Source: Holacanthus passer (taxonomy: Eukaryota; Chordata; Actinopteri; Pomacanthidae). Taken from it: DNA of 64,000 nt. The stretch's first letter is position 1, and every line of letters starts with the position of its first letter. Made by a program: the position numbers and the translations under genes. The stretch lies in contig JAFREQ010000009.1 in assembly GCA_025331565.1 (NCBI GenBank), positions 8,297,501 to 8,361,500 on the forward strand. Reading direction: 5' to 3'. Of the stretch, positions 1 to 12,413 are shown in pieces. The notes under the pieces are model-generated. The model saw only the letters and a program-made list of their open reading frames with translations. It had not been told where the DNA came from and searched no databases.

Positions 1-3000
1 GCTGCTGCAGAGGGGACCACAGCGCTCAACATTCAGACCCCTTTTAACCAGCCACATCTCTAGTTCCTGATCTTGATTGTGAAAGCGATCCTTTTTCACT
101 GTGGTTTGCGCGGCTGTGGGAAGAGCAGCAGTACTGGGAACCAGATGGCTCTGGTAAAAGACAGGGGGCATCCCACTGGCCTCTCTGGGAAGGGGATCCA
201 TTACGGAGGATCCATTGAGGGCCGGCAGATTCTGTTTCATGGCATCGGCCGAGTGTGACCGCCCGTCGGTTGGCGTTGGTTGTGGGCTGGTGCCACGTAG
301 GCTGCCGCAGACCCAGCCCTTTTTGTGCTCACCTTGGGGAGCTGTATTCACCTTCAATGCAGGACAGACAACTAAATCAGGGCCTCCTGGCGACTTGGGT
401 TACACCCCTTTTCAGCTCAAGCCTCTTTCAAAGGGCCTAACATTGCAATGTGATATCAATGCCTTCATAGCTTGAGGGACAATGGTTGTTTGTGGAAGAG
501 GTTGACTGAGATGTTCCAGTGCGTTTGTAAAGTAGGGTCCATGAACTGTTAATGCTCAGTTAACTATCGCTGGGGTATCGCAGCTCGAGTTAACAGACGT
601 TTATTTCCATGTTCTTTCAGAAACAACCGCACTGAGACATGTCCAACCCCTGTTCTGCGCTCTCTGATCCACTGCACATTTCCCTGTCACGGCTTCTTAG
701 CTCTGCCCGCGACTGGCTTTGTTCCTTTGTTTGCTGTCCACTTAGCTACGTCTGCTCCCTTCACTTGTCCAAATGTTTGCTCTGTCCACTTAGCCATGTC
801 CACTCGCTTGGCCTTGTTGAATCAGTGCTGTAGGTGGGCGTTTCCTGCAAAGAGGAAAGGTGACAATTTGCCTCTTTGGCCACAAACTGCTGCAGCTGGA
901 CACTAACCAGACCCCGGGGCTCAGCAGCAAAATTACTCTCCATTTATTTAAAGTGGTTGCCATTACTCTACCGCAGTAGAGCACAGACCTCAGTGGCCCC
1001 GGCCCAACCATAACTGCAGTATAAAAAGAACTAGGTTCGCCGGACAGGTCATGTCTCACACAGTAGCAATTCAATATCCTCCCGTTATGTTCTTGGTTAC
1101 GCTTCTCAAAACTCAGAATTGCATGTGACACCACAAAAATACATGGTTGCTTTGAAACTCAGCCTGCGGAGATTTTTTGCAAAAACACCCAACCAATCAC
1201 TGGCGAGATGTTTGGAACATGTTACATGTTTGAATCAAAGAAAGAAAAACAGTTAATTTACCTTAATCATACTATGTCAAACGCTTTATTAATAGTATGT
1301 TCAAAAAGAGAAATACGCAGACAGGAAGCCAGAATGGTTTTGGACTTGCACCAAAACAAATCAAACCAAAGTCTAATCATTCTTTTCTGTTCTCCTTGAA
1401 ATGCAGAAACAATACACAAGCCAATGAGTGCTATTAGGGAATAGAAAAAGCTGCACTTCCCTTTATCAACACTCCCAGAGCTGATAACACTCTACTTTGA
1501 TCCAGCTTTGAGGCAGAAAGTTATATTTTGTGTAATGTTTTCATGCATCAGCCATTTCCTCCCCAGGCTTAAAACCTCCTTTAAAATTCCATTTTCTGTG
1601 AATTGAATTGAGTTTTGATAATGAAAACAATTGTTTGTTTGAAAGTTAATAGAATTCATAGAAGAACATAAGGCTCTATGGTATTTCATTACTGTTCTCT
1701 GACTATTTGATTTATCCCCTTCGGCCTGGAGTGTGTTCCAGCTGATGGGCTCTGACTGCTGCAGAGAGCACGAGCAGAGCTGAGAGAGAATGTCATTCGC
1801 CGTTGACTGGAGTGGGTCTCCTCATGCATATACAAATGTCAAGGTACACCAAGAGGCCAGGGAACACAGCTCATGCATAATAGCATTATAATGTGTAAAG
1901 GGGGGGACGAGAGGGGAGAACTGGTTACAAGCGAGAGAGGAAGGAAATTTTGAGAGCAATCAAGATAGTTTGAGATGAAGAGACTCGTGAAAGAATAAGA
2001 AAGGATGTTACATTGCTTTACAGAGCTTCATCCAAAAACAACATGTCACAGCTCATTCAGAAAAATACTCTGACTGATCTTAACTGACCTTTGAGCAACA
2101 AAACCTCACAAACCACTATTCTGGCCACATGCGTGCACTCTCCCACCTAAACATTGTTTATCTCTTTCAAGCCTGACAGTTGTGTACAGCCGGCAGCAGC
2201 TTGACAGCTTAATTTCATGTTGTCTCGCAGGACCGCCTCCGTGGATCAGGGGCCGGAGCGACACACTCAACCTCACTCCACTTTGTTTGGGGACGCCTCT
2301 TTCTCTCGCCGCTCTGTGCTTTACATGACTATCGCACCCGTCATGCTTCGTCACCTCTGAGAGAGGCTACCCATGCGCCACCATTGCCAATATAGACCCT
2401 GAAGCTGGAACTGGCCTGGCTGCTTTGCATGCCGGGTCGCCCAACCGACCGCTCGAGCTGGTGGTGCTTTGCACGAGGTGAGAGAAAAATGAAAGAGTTG
2501 CACTTGATGGAAGTTCAAAAAGAGAAATGGGGAAAGCGGGGGACAACACCAAGAGAGGTACTATGATAAAACAAATGTAAGCCTTTGAACACGACAGGAC
2601 GAGAATCACAGTGGCATGATAATAAGCATGATTGTGTTTATAATAACTAGGTCTGTTTCTCCGTCTTAGTGGTTGGTGGTTTTATGGGCGGTCCAATCCC
2701 TTGGCATGGAAGAACAAGGGCGTTGCCCACAACTTGACCTTCGCAGGGCACCACCCAGAGGTCAACAGGAAGTAAACGGACAGCAGCTTGACACAGAAGC
2801 ACACATTTCTGACCCAGAGGTTTTTTTTTCCCCTTCTTCTGTTACCAACTGTGAGCCAGATTCAACGTACTTTAGGCCAAGTAAATGAGGGAATTCTTCA
2901 AAACTTTGGCCTGTCTTCACAAGTCAAGACACGCTGGGTATCATGTGTGTTGGGATATGCAAAAAGGAGAATGCTCTGCTCTATTTTCTTCCATTTCAGA

Positions 3001-3925
3001 CTTTGGACTGGCTTTTCAAAGAGTGCAACATTCCCCGTCTCACAGTCTATCACTGCAAGGTAGCTACTGTGAGCTGGCGTTACTGTCACTGGAGCTCTAG
3101 ATGTGGAGGTTAGTATAATCAGCCAGGGTTTAGTTTTTAATCTACCTTATTGTCAACAAAGTACCACAGAACCACACGAGTAGCACACTTTAGTCTTTTG
3201 TATGATATTTAAAGGGCGACTGCAACTAACTTTTGCAAAGTGACCTCACTGCCTACCTTAGCACATGTGTTACTCCCTCAGCGAGGAGAACTCAAAGTAG
3301 CATTTTAGCATCTCTTCACTATAACTCCATAACCTCATCTGTTGTCAGTGACCTTACAGTCACAGCGTCAGTTGAAGTCGATATGCGTAGTTGGTCTTTG
3401 TTGCTGTGTATTGTTGTCTTGATAAACTTAACCTCCTGGGGCGTTCCACTGAAGATTCATGAGGGCTCCATATGGGCCGGTGTGGAGCTGATTATGCATG
3501 GACACGACACAAAGAGGAGACAGATTGACTGGGTTTACTGTGAAAACAACCAGGGCTTACTGACTGAACCTGCAACCTACAGGACATTTAGAGGAGTGTA
3601 AAGTTTTACAGCGTGCACAAAAGTTTGAGGGAGATTAGCCCATTTGTCAACTTACTCATGACTCCAATGAGTGATGAGAAAATAGGAAGTAAAAGCAACC
3701 GTGTGTACCCGGTAGATTGTTCTGTCCTGTGATTGATGCCGACACTTTTGCATGCCCTTGAGTGAAAGGCAAGGGACTCACATTATCTTCAAAGTCGGAA
3801 AAAGAGAACAACAGCTGCAAAACTGATGTTTCCTCTTACCACTCTTAAAGGCTAAAACTCCCACTGGTTTCTACACACAGTCACATCTTTAATCATGAAC
3901 ACAGTTACTTAGATGGGTAACTCAG

Positions 3926-3950
3926 GACACACACACACACACACACATAC
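3926..3950. repeat. (CA)n microsatellite
   Basis: An uninterrupted run of about twelve CA units, ending in a short imperfect CATACACA tail. Confidence 0.9.
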
Positions 3951-4299
3951 ACAGTACCATACAGCACACCAATCTACCCCAGTGGTTTGTCTGAACTTGT
4001 GTCTGCAGCACAGAAGCTCTCCATCTCTGAAGCGGAAAAGTGGGGGGGACCACACGGCCCACATCTGAGACCCAGACCCATGCGTCCTCTTCCCATAATG
4101 CCCTCTGACACGCCCCACACTGAGCACAGAGTGTTTACCCGTATGCTCAAAGCCCTTATGTTAAACTCTTTAAGAACCCGCTGTCTCTCCTCAAACCAAC
4201 GCTCCATCGCCATCACCTCTGCCAACACAAGCTTGTGTTTCTTCAGATCTCGGCTGAAGATGGTCTGTTATTATCTTCCAAGGCAGATGATTCAGAGTA

Positions 4300-4358
<59 letters not shown>
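4300..4358. repeat. Compound (CT)n(CA)n microsatellite
   Basis: About 13 CT units pass directly into about 15 CA units and end in ATATACACTCACA. The strand has a pyrimidine-rich half joined to a purine/pyrimidine-alternating half. Confidence 0.92.
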
Positions 4359-4365
<7 letters not shown>

Positions 4366-4521
4366 TCACAAAGATCCCTCTGTCTCAGGGGTTACAAAGG
4401 TTGATGGAGGCCAGTCATAAACTGTACTGTATGGACTGCATTTGAGAGTGGATTAATTCGAGACGGATATGGTGATTGACTGTATGAGGGAGAGTTGTGG
4501 ACAGACAGCGGTTTATGTGTA

Positions 4522-4552
4522 CGTGTGTGTGTGTGTGTGGGAGAGAGAGAGG
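4522..4552. repeat. (GT)n(GA)n compound microsatellite
   Basis: GT units are followed directly by GAGAGAGAG, roughly an inverted arrangement of the 4300-4358 tract 200 bp away. Confidence 0.85.
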
Positions 4553-4789
4553 AGGGGCATCAGATAGAGGATGTGAGACCTCCTGCTTTGACACTTGATG
4601 TGACCCCTTTAAAATCACGAGCAGGAACGCTGGAAGTGTACAGAGGCTCCAGATGGCCACAGCTGCCTCACACTTGAACTTAATTCACACATACGCACAT
4701 GCAGTGTTGAAATTATAAGCGATAGTCAAGTGACAGAAAATTAATAATGTATTCTGAAAGACAAGATGTCAAACGTTTTGTTATTTTCA

Positions 4790-4945
4790 GCAAACTAAAT
4801 GTGAAAATTTGCTGTTTTATATCATTTTACATAAAACCTCTATGGGGTTTGTACTGTTGGGTGGAGAAAACAAGCAACGTGAAGATGTCACCTGAGCAGC
4901 TGTGATGGCCAGTTATTAGTTGATTGATCATAAAAATAATCAAGG
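4790..4945. repeat. Degenerate fragment of a common fish hAT-type repeat
   Basis: The order of phrases (tactgttgggtggagaaaac, then gaagatgtcacctgag, then gctgtgatgg, then attgatcataaaaataatca) matches the fragment at 13330-13607, which carries gttggttggataaaacaaac and ends in TGCAGCCCTA. The terminal repeats are gone. Family membership is from memory of fish repeats, not a library search. Confidence 0.5.
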
Positions 4946-6484
4946 GAATCAACTATGAACCTCACTTTTCAATCCAATACAGACATGAAATCCGTAAAGT
5001 GTTTAGAAAAAAATAAAAGAATAACATTTACAATTGCATGATAACTGGGCAAATTACATCTGCTGATGAAGTCTTGTGATATGACCAAAAGCTCCAGAAG
5101 ACCCTCTAAATGGAACTTGTAGTGAACTTTGAATGTCAGCAGATTACAGTAACTGATAAGAGTAATTGATAGATACAGCCCTACACACATGTAGGTAGGC
5201 AGAGAAGCAGAAATACACAAACAAAAATCCACAATAATTCTGGACATGCATACATGGACATGAAAACCTTCTGGCATCCTGCTTTTCACAGATAGGTGAG
5301 CCCATGCACACACAAACACACAGAGTCAACGCGCTCAGACTTGATGTTCAGCCAAACATCTGAAAACACACTATAGACTCCTATCAATCACACATCAACC
5401 TGCACACAGAAGCTGCACAACAGTTGCCAGCATAAAAAAAAACTACAATCCAAACTTTATTGTGAGCTGCCGTTCAGGAGTTCATGCTGTGTTTTAAACC
5501 ACGCTACGACCACCTCGTCTCTCCTACTGCGCCACACAAGCTCGGTTCAGTCTGCGGCCGAGTGCAATGAATCTGAGTCCAGAGTTCAGGCCAACATCAT
5601 GCCCCGCTGGACAGCGATCAGACGGGGAGCAGGAAAGAGAGCGGGCTGCCAGATGAAACAGAGGGTTGCCAGTTTATGCAGCAGCTTATATGCATGTTAG
5701 GCTACAAAGACAATCACAACACATGCTGTCATTCATCCCCTCCATCACTCTATTTGGTGCCTACAATGCTTCAAGGAGGAAAGAAGAGCTCAAAAAGCTC
5801 TGGTTTAGTCTGGAAATATTCGAGCTGATTCACCTGCGGCAAGTTAGTTTGATAAGCTACCTCACTGCGCAGAAATCAGCCTTTGCAAATCTTCCCAGTG
5901 TGGCCTTACAAGTTATTTCATGCATGTCTAGTTAAGGAAAGACTTGGCAAAGACTTCAGATGAAAAGAAAGCCCATAAGGCACCTCTCAGCTCCTCCGAT
6001 CAGTCCAAGATTGAGTTGGTCTTGCACAGCCTGATATTAACCTGATGTTTTCTTCATCAGGCCTTATTTCTGACAGCTCTGTCTTCTGTGATCACATAAT
6101 GAGAGCACATTCCATATTGCCAAAATGTCACAGCCTGCCCTTTTCAAGCCTCGCCTCGACACGACCAGCGCTAACTGTTTTCCTTTGAAGGGAATAGGAA
6201 GAAAGTCCAGTGATACACAGGTTGTGACTCCACTTGTTTCGTGTTGGAGCTGTTATTTATTTATTCAGATCAATGGTTGCCGACCTTTTTGCCTCGTGAA
6301 CCTTGTGATGCGATGCCTTCTCGCAATCTTCTGACATCTGACTATGAGCAGTTCAACAAAAGGAGTGATTTTCCAGTTTTAGATTCTTTCCTTTGAATTA
6401 TTGCAACATGCCTGAATAGGTAGGACTATCCAGATTTCACAAGAAGATTGTAAAGATTGAAGAAAGATATTCACTCCCACAATA

Positions 6485-6981
6485 TTAAAGAGCAGAGAGA
6501 ACATTTTGGGAAATACACTTATTCGCTTTCTGGCAGAGAGTTAGATGAGAAGATTGATACAACTCTCATATCTGTCCATGAAGCCACAGGCAGCAGGTGA
6601 TTAGCTTAGCTTAGCACAAAGACTGGAAACAGGTGGAAACAGCTAGCCTGAACAAAATTCACTACCACCAAAGCTCACTACATTATGTCTAATTTGTTTA
6701 ATCTGTGCAAAACCAAAAGTGTGCAAAGGACATGTCACAGTTTAACAGGGGTTACTGCCTCAAAATGATCATTTTTACACTTCAGTTTTCACATAGATTA
6801 ATCAAATGCAATATGACATGTTAATTAGTGAGCTTTAGAGGTGCCGATTTTATTACCTGGCCATACAGCCGGGTAGTAAATGTTAAGTAGAGAGATATGA
6901 CAGTGATATCGATCTTCTCGTCTGGCTCTCAAGATGAAAGCCACTAAGTGTGTTTCCCAATATGTCAAACTCTTCCTTTAA
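6485..6981. mobile_element. Complete piggyBac-like MITE with TTAA ends
   Basis: The two ends are imperfect inverted repeats of about 75 bp. The left end begins TTAAAGAGCAGAG and contains TTGGGAAATACACTTA. The reverse complement of the right end begins TTAAAGGAAGAG and contains TTGGGAAACACACTTA, and both continue into GAGAAGAT(T/C)GATA(C). Both ends start at TTAA, the piggyBac target site. The interior (gattagcttagcttagcaca...gactggaaacagg...aacagctagcctg) is a very common fish repeat, and a second partial copy lies inverted at 57345-57482. There is no transposase frame, so it is non-autonomous. Confidence 0.8.
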
Positions 6982-8826
6982 TCATCCCACGACCCAGGTG
7001 GGGGAATCTCGAGTAGAGATTATAGGTTATCCCTGCATGTACTAACAGGAAAACAGCTTGCTCACTCTGCCGCTGAATTTAAAAAGAATCACTTTAAAGG
7101 TAAGCCACCTTATGGGAACAGCAGCACTGGCAGCTTCATGAAAAAAAGCTGCTGCATCCTCCATTTCTATAAGATGATGCATCATTTACATAAACAAAAG
7201 ACACGACATGTGTGCACTGTGAGACTCTCAGCACCACTTTCACCACCGGCCCCCAATCGTCAACCTGCCAGCGTGGATAGCAGGAACATCGAGAACAAAA
7301 TAATTCCCCTCTGATTAACCAGCTCGAGCTTGTTCACGACACCAACACCATCAGCTGCATCATTACCGGCTTACAGAGCAACTCAATTACGCCTCATCTT
7401 GACAGCTCTGACAGGATTCAGCTTCCATTTGTGTGTACATTTGTGTGAAGGGCCTAAGCGGCTGCCAAGTGAGCACGGCAGGCCGCAGTCAGACAAAGCA
7501 GTACGTGGGAGTCGGGATGAGTTTCTTTATAAAGCCAGTGAGTTCAGGTGGAAGTGAAATCACGTACATCAACGATGAGAGTCTGCAGTGAACTCCATAC
7601 TGGGAGCGTGAAGTGTGCTGGATGGGCCCATTCTCATATTATAGGTTGCATAAAGGCACTCAGCTGCTCCAGCAACAACACGTATCATCTCTAACCCTGC
7701 GTGTGCATCTGTGTGTGTGTCTCTGCCTGTGTGTATCACGATGAACGCATGATTATCCCTCAGCGCAAGATGAAAAACATTTTCACTAATTCACTTCTGC
7801 TCGATACCAGGACAGTGAAAGCTCTCCAGTGTAATTGTTTTAGACACGCTGTCACAAAAGCAACAGCGGCAGGCTGTCTGCACAGCATTAATAAGCTGCT
7901 GCATGACCTGGCTTCAGCACATTAAGGAATATTCTTCTTCTTACTCGCCCATATTGTGCTTCACAGATGCGTCAAAGAGGTGCAGGAGTTGTTTTGCTGC
8001 TCTGCTTGTTTCAGTGTGTCCACCTTCCCTGAAACCTGTGACTGGATCTCTCTCTAAAAGAAGCACTTTCTTTCTTCCATTTGAGCGATTGAAACTCGCG
8101 ACAAGTTTTCTGCTGTTGAACTCCAGACATTTAACACACAACCTGGGATTGTAAGAAAAAAACACTGCTGAAGAAGCGTGTACCTGAACTAACAGCTGTC
8201 TTTACTATAAGTGCAGATGGGTTTTAATTTTTCCTTTAGGTGTTGTTAGGTTTCACATCCAGTTTGACCTGCATACTTCAAACATATTAAGGGCAAGCAG
8301 AGTCACTCTGCATCCACAACAAGAGACTGTCTTCTTGTAGAGCCATGAAATTATTGTTTTACTGTACAGTAAATATGGCACAGCTGACTTAAACTAAACA
8401 TAAACTTGGCCTTTCTTCTCCCCAGTGTTATGAGGGGGAATACCATTGCTTTAAATACTTTGTTAATACATAGGTACACATGGGAGTACTTACGCACTAG
8501 CCCAGATGGTGGACCCTCTAATTTGAAATCCAAGGGTATAATTAAGAGACAAAAAAATTAAAAAGGAAAGCATGAGGATTTGCTGCTCCTGACATGAAAC
8601 GCGGCACAAATTACAGCAAGGAGAAGCTCGGTTAGTGTGGTCATCATTATTAGATATTCACATTAGAAGGAAATACTCTGCAGCTTTGAATCAGGGATCC
8701 GGCAGGGACTTTGAAGTCCTGCAGCCAGACGCAAGCGTATCCCTGCGTATTAGTCTGAACTTGATGGCAAATTAAATGGATGATATCAGATGACTGAGTG
8801 AAAGGGTTTGGAGTTCATTTCAGAGA

Positions 8827-8839
8827 GGGGGGGGGGGGT
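8827..8839. repeat. Poly-G run
   Basis: About 13 consecutive G after GAGA. A slippage-prone homopolymer with no gene context. Confidence 0.8.
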
Positions 8840-9615
8840 CTTTGGATGGTTCAATTAAAGGCGCAATATCCACACATGCAGTGCTGTCAAAAGTTATGTT
8901 GAGATGGAGATTAGGAACGAGCATGTTGGTGCACGATAGTTGAGATGTGATCAATCAAAGACGGCATGATGGGATCGATCAGATGAAAGCAGCTGGTGCA
9001 GAGCTGGTAAACACACGAGGATGTGTTGGAGAGGCCGGTGCGTAAAAGCTGCTGGCTCGGGTTGAAGCTGCGTGTTTCCACCATCAAACCGAAACCAAGC
9101 TTACAGAAGAACATAACAACTGGTTCTTCATTATGTGTAAGTGTTTTAAACATCGAATCGACTCCATTTGTTTGGAGTTTGGGACTCTACAGGTCTGAGG
9201 ACGCGTTTGGATACGGTTTGGTGCACCAGTGTTTATTCTGGTGGCAACACTGAAACTATGTGATCAGACCAGTCACATTATCTCAATCTCTTGTCTTCAA
9301 ACAAATCAAGCAACAACTAAAAACATTTCCTCTTTTTTTTTTTCTCCTTGTAAACATCCCAGTCACAGACACGGTCATGGTGCAGTTTTTGGGGGAAACA
9401 GCGCCGGATCCAGACCGAGACTGTGAGCTATGAATGAAGTTTCAGCGACTCTAATCTGTGATAGCAAACAGGAAAGTAAGACTGAAACATTTTAAAAAAT
9501 CAACCCACTTTCTTGTTTGTTGTAGTGCACTGATTTGTGGCAGGATGACAGACTGTCCTGTGCGTAAAAGCGCAAGTTTGGAGACGACGCAGCGAGAGGA
9601 AAAGTTTTCACCTAC

Positions 9616-9694
9616 CGGTGTCGAAATGGGTAAAAGCCGCAGAAGACATAACCCCAAGGAGAAGAAGTGCAGATGTGAGTGTCCGGGAGTCCAT
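9616..9694 (-). CDS. First coding exon of an unidentified secreted or membrane protein
   Basis: The ATG at 9694 sits in an ideal Kozak context (CCCACCATGG). The 26 codons read MDSRTLTSALLLLGVMSS and on to a phenylalanine/threonine/histidine stretch: a short polar start, a hydrophobic core and small residues, which is signal-peptide form. The exon ends GACACCG followed by the donor GTAGGT (phase 1); four bases on, a second GT (GTGAAA) would add AG. The upstream leader is CpG-rich and open in the same frame but lacks a better ATG. No partner exon was recognised between here and base 1, which would fit a long first intron running off the left edge. I cannot name the protein. Reading it as a real gene is inference from ATG context, signal-peptide form, donor and CpG content together. 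Confidence 0.5.
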
Positions 9695-9910
9695 GGTGGG
9701 ATAAAAGAGTGTGGAGCGGCTCTCAGGTGAGGGTGCAGCCGGGCGGACAGATGCGCACAGCGGCCGGGCTGCAGGACGGTCCGGGTCTGTGCGGGACTCT
9801 CTCTGCGGCTCCCCGTTAAAAAGTCCCTCAACTTCAAGGCAGCTGCTACAGCTACTACTACACTGACACCAGCGAGACGGCAACAGATAGTAGAAAGCAG
9901 GGGATCCTAT
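9695..9910 (-). promoter_or_regulatory. Probable 5' leader / CpG-rich promoter-proximal region
   Basis: This stretch, with the exon below it, is the most CpG-dense part of the left 20 kb (runs such as GCGCACAGCGGCCGGGC and GACCCGGACCG on one strand or the other). It lies directly upstream of the Kozak ATG of the minus-strand exon. No TATA box is placed convincingly, and the transcription start is not determined. Confidence 0.45.
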
Positions 9911-9978
9911 TTCCAAGCCATGTGACAGGAAATAAGGGCAATGGATTCAACCTGCAGCGCTGGAGAAGCAGCAGAAAG

Positions 9979-10051
9979 AAAAGAGGAGGAGGAAGAGGGA
10001 GGAGGAGGAGGAGGAGGAGGGGGAGGGTGGGTGCATGCTGGGGTTGGAGGG
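9979..10051. repeat. (GGA)n / G-rich purine tract upstream of the orphan exon
   Basis: About 70 bp of almost pure purine: AAGAGGAGGAGGAAGAGGGA, then repeated GGA, then GGGGGAGGGTGGG. In the orientation of the minus-strand exon it is a C-rich tract about 300 bp upstream of the ATG. Several G3 runs close together make a quadruplex possible. Confidence 0.85.
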
Positions 10052-11539
10052 TGGTGCAATGAACAGCAGGTTAGTAAAGTATAAACTGCCTCTTTAAAGA
10101 CTGGATTCAAAGCACATTCCCACAGCAGTGACAGATAAGTTTAATACTGCAGCAGCATTTAAAAGGAACATGAAGAAAAAACTAGTCCAGGGGCTGAAAA
10201 CTATCTCAAAAGCTATTATGCATTATGTCCCTAGTAATGTTAGAGTCATTGAAGTGAGATCACAGCTACTATAAAGTATAAAAGTTCATTGTGAACAAAC
10301 TATGCAGGACAAGAGACACACAGTAAGTCCCCTCTGGAATATTAATGGAGCATTGTCTTGGTTTTTATGTTGGGGTCTAAATCTAATAGGGGGTGCATCA
10401 CATTTAGAAACCTCTGGGCTACACTGCACAGAAAGGCAAGTCAAAGGAAGTCAGCAATGCATCATTTTCATAGCTCAAGAAAAAGTGAGTGAGAAGGATT
10501 TGCACATGATCCTGGTGGAGCAGTGGTTACACTATGCAGCTTAATACAAAAGAGATTAATTAAGATGTGCATAGGGAAATTACTTTTACTCGCTGAGTAT
10601 TTATTGGAGAAGAAATTCCAGTTTTGTCAGCTGCTGGATTCGTGATCAAAGAAACGTGATAACAAAACATTATTTGTCTGCCTATTTGCAAAGTTTTCAT
10701 AAATAGAATTAAAACCTTGGGTGGGAATAAAGTCCCCAGGCACAATTTGGGTGATCAAAGGCTTCTTTCTTGGTGTGAGTTTTAGTTATTTATATCCACA
10801 GTTAGTTATTAGATTTTTTTTTCTAATCCACAGAGAACTGGGTGGCATAAACAAATGAGCAGATGATGTTTTGATTTCATTTTAAAGCTGTTTATATGAC
10901 AACATAAATGTTCTTCCTAAAGTCAGATTAAAGTAAGAAATCAGGGTGTGAAAAAAATACTAATTGCACTCCTTGACTGACTTTTCCTTCATGTGTCTCC
11001 GCTGAAACCTTTCTCATCAGACAGAAACAGGTGCATTGCCACCACCAGTGCTTCTCACCTCTTTGCCATTTTCAGCCTGACAGCCTCGTCTTAAGTGTCA
11101 AACAGCACCCTCGTGTGTTTCACTGCAAGCATCGTGCAGAGCTGTGAGGAAGCATCCAAGCCAAAAGCAGTCAGTCAGCCTAAAAATAGACAAATCCAGC
11201 ATGATCTCACCAGTCTTGGAGAGAAAAAAAAAAAAAAAAAAGCCCAACATTTATTTTGCCAGAACCGACGGGGTTGAGATGCGGTGCACGGGGAAAGTAA
11301 TCTAGCATGACGTGTGCCCTTTCGAGAAATGTAACTGTGTGGCCTGGAGATACTGGCTGGTATAAACTTACAGTGTGTTACAGTGAAAGAGTTTGTTGAG
11401 ACAGAGAGAGAGAGATTTATTAAAACTCAGCCATACTGACAGTTTACTACAGCTATGACTGAGATGTCTAACCTTTTCTGAAACAGCTCGGCAGCTGCTT
11501 TTCAGTCTGTAGAGACTATACTGACATTGTGTGGCCAAT

Positions 11540-12181
11540 CAGTGGTGGAAGTACATTTACTCAAAAAGTGTACTTTAGTACAGGTACTTTACTCGAGTAT
11601 TTTCATTTTCTGCTAGTTTACACTTAACTTACTTTGCAGCTATAGTTACTTTGCAACTTGACATTTTTCATACAAAACATGTTTAATTTTAATAGATTAT
11701 TAGTCAAGTAGTTTAAATGTGCTCAACCTCACTAGCAACAACATTTATGTTTCTTACACATCTATGCATCCTGTTACTGTAGTACTATTAATAATCAAAT
11801 ATGTAATAATCCAACACCCACAGGAGTCAAATCTTAACTTTTGATACTTGAAGTACATTTGGCTGGTGATAGCTGTGAGGGGCTGCAAAATACTTTTCTT
11901 TATCAATCAGTTCATGTTACAGTTAAGTTCAAGTTAAGTTCCCAGAGCCGGTAGTGATGTTTACTATCACAGAAGACTAAAACAACCGGAAAATTATTTA
12001 CATTTGAGAAGTTAAAAACAGTGAAGCAAACATCAAATATTTTTGCAACTAATTTTCTTGACCAATCGATCCATCAACGAATCGTTGCAGTTCTATTGTC
12101 ATGTACTTTTACTGAAGTAAGATTTGAAGTTATCTAGCATTTTTACATAATTCCTTGAACTGAATACTCCTTCCAGCATTG
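11540..12181. mobile_element. Old hAT (Tol2-like) non-autonomous element with a nested fragment
   Basis: It starts CAGTGGTGGAAGTACATTTA and ends, in reverse complement, CAATGCTGGAAGGAGTATTC. The body is rich in the TACTTTTACT / AAGTACATTT / GAGTATTTTCATTTTCTGCT phrases typical of the very common fish hAT family related to Tol2. A second repeat fragment interrupts it near 12035-12092. The 8-bp flanks do not match, so the insertion is old. No transposase frame is present. Confidence 0.7.
12035..12092. repeat. Fragment of the TGCAGCCCTA-type hAT repeat inside the older element
   Basis: The segment reads tttttgcaactaattttctt, then gaccaatcgatccatcaacg, then aatcgttgcag. It resembles the AT-rich terminal part of the fragments at 13330-13607 and 51419-51575. 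Confidence 0.45.
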
Positions 12182-12385
12182 TGGATTTTCATCATTTATT
12201 ATCTGACATGGCTATGCGCTCATACAAAGCAGTCTCAGTGTCCTCCGACTGAATAAAAACGACTGTGTCCATATGAAAATTACTTGAATTGCAGTCCTGT
12301 CATTACCTCCATCTTCCCTGCTATCAGTCTGTGATGCTGTTCAGTTATGGTAGCAAGGCTTCCTTTGTCTTCTTTGTCTGTGTCT

Positions 12386-12413
12386 GTCTCTCTCTGTGTG
12401 TGTGTGTGTGTGT
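12386..12413. repeat. (CT)n(GT)n microsatellite
   Basis: A short CT run passes into about ten GT units. Confidence 0.85.

Larger units (their letters stand above)
1..9615. other. Non-coding stretch, probably intron 1 of the minus-strand gene starting at 9694
   Basis: No open frame here resembles a known protein or combines with good splice sites. It holds a (CA)n run at about 3926-3950, a compound (CT)n(CA)n tract at 4300-4358, a (GT)n(GA)n tract at 4522-4552, an old hAT-type fragment near 4790-4945, a complete MITE at 6485-6981 and a G13 run near 8827-8839. A moderately GC-rich patch near 5470-5640 has no coding signal that I can support. Calling it an intron rests on the downstream donor at 9616 and is inference. 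Confidence 0.5.

Noticed and set aside
9458..9730. Plus-strand frame ending at a GTGAGG donor-like site (GKSRRRHNPKEKKCRCEC)
   Set aside because: It starts at GTG, is antisense to the better-supported signal-peptide exon, and its cysteine-rich end comes from the complement of that leader.
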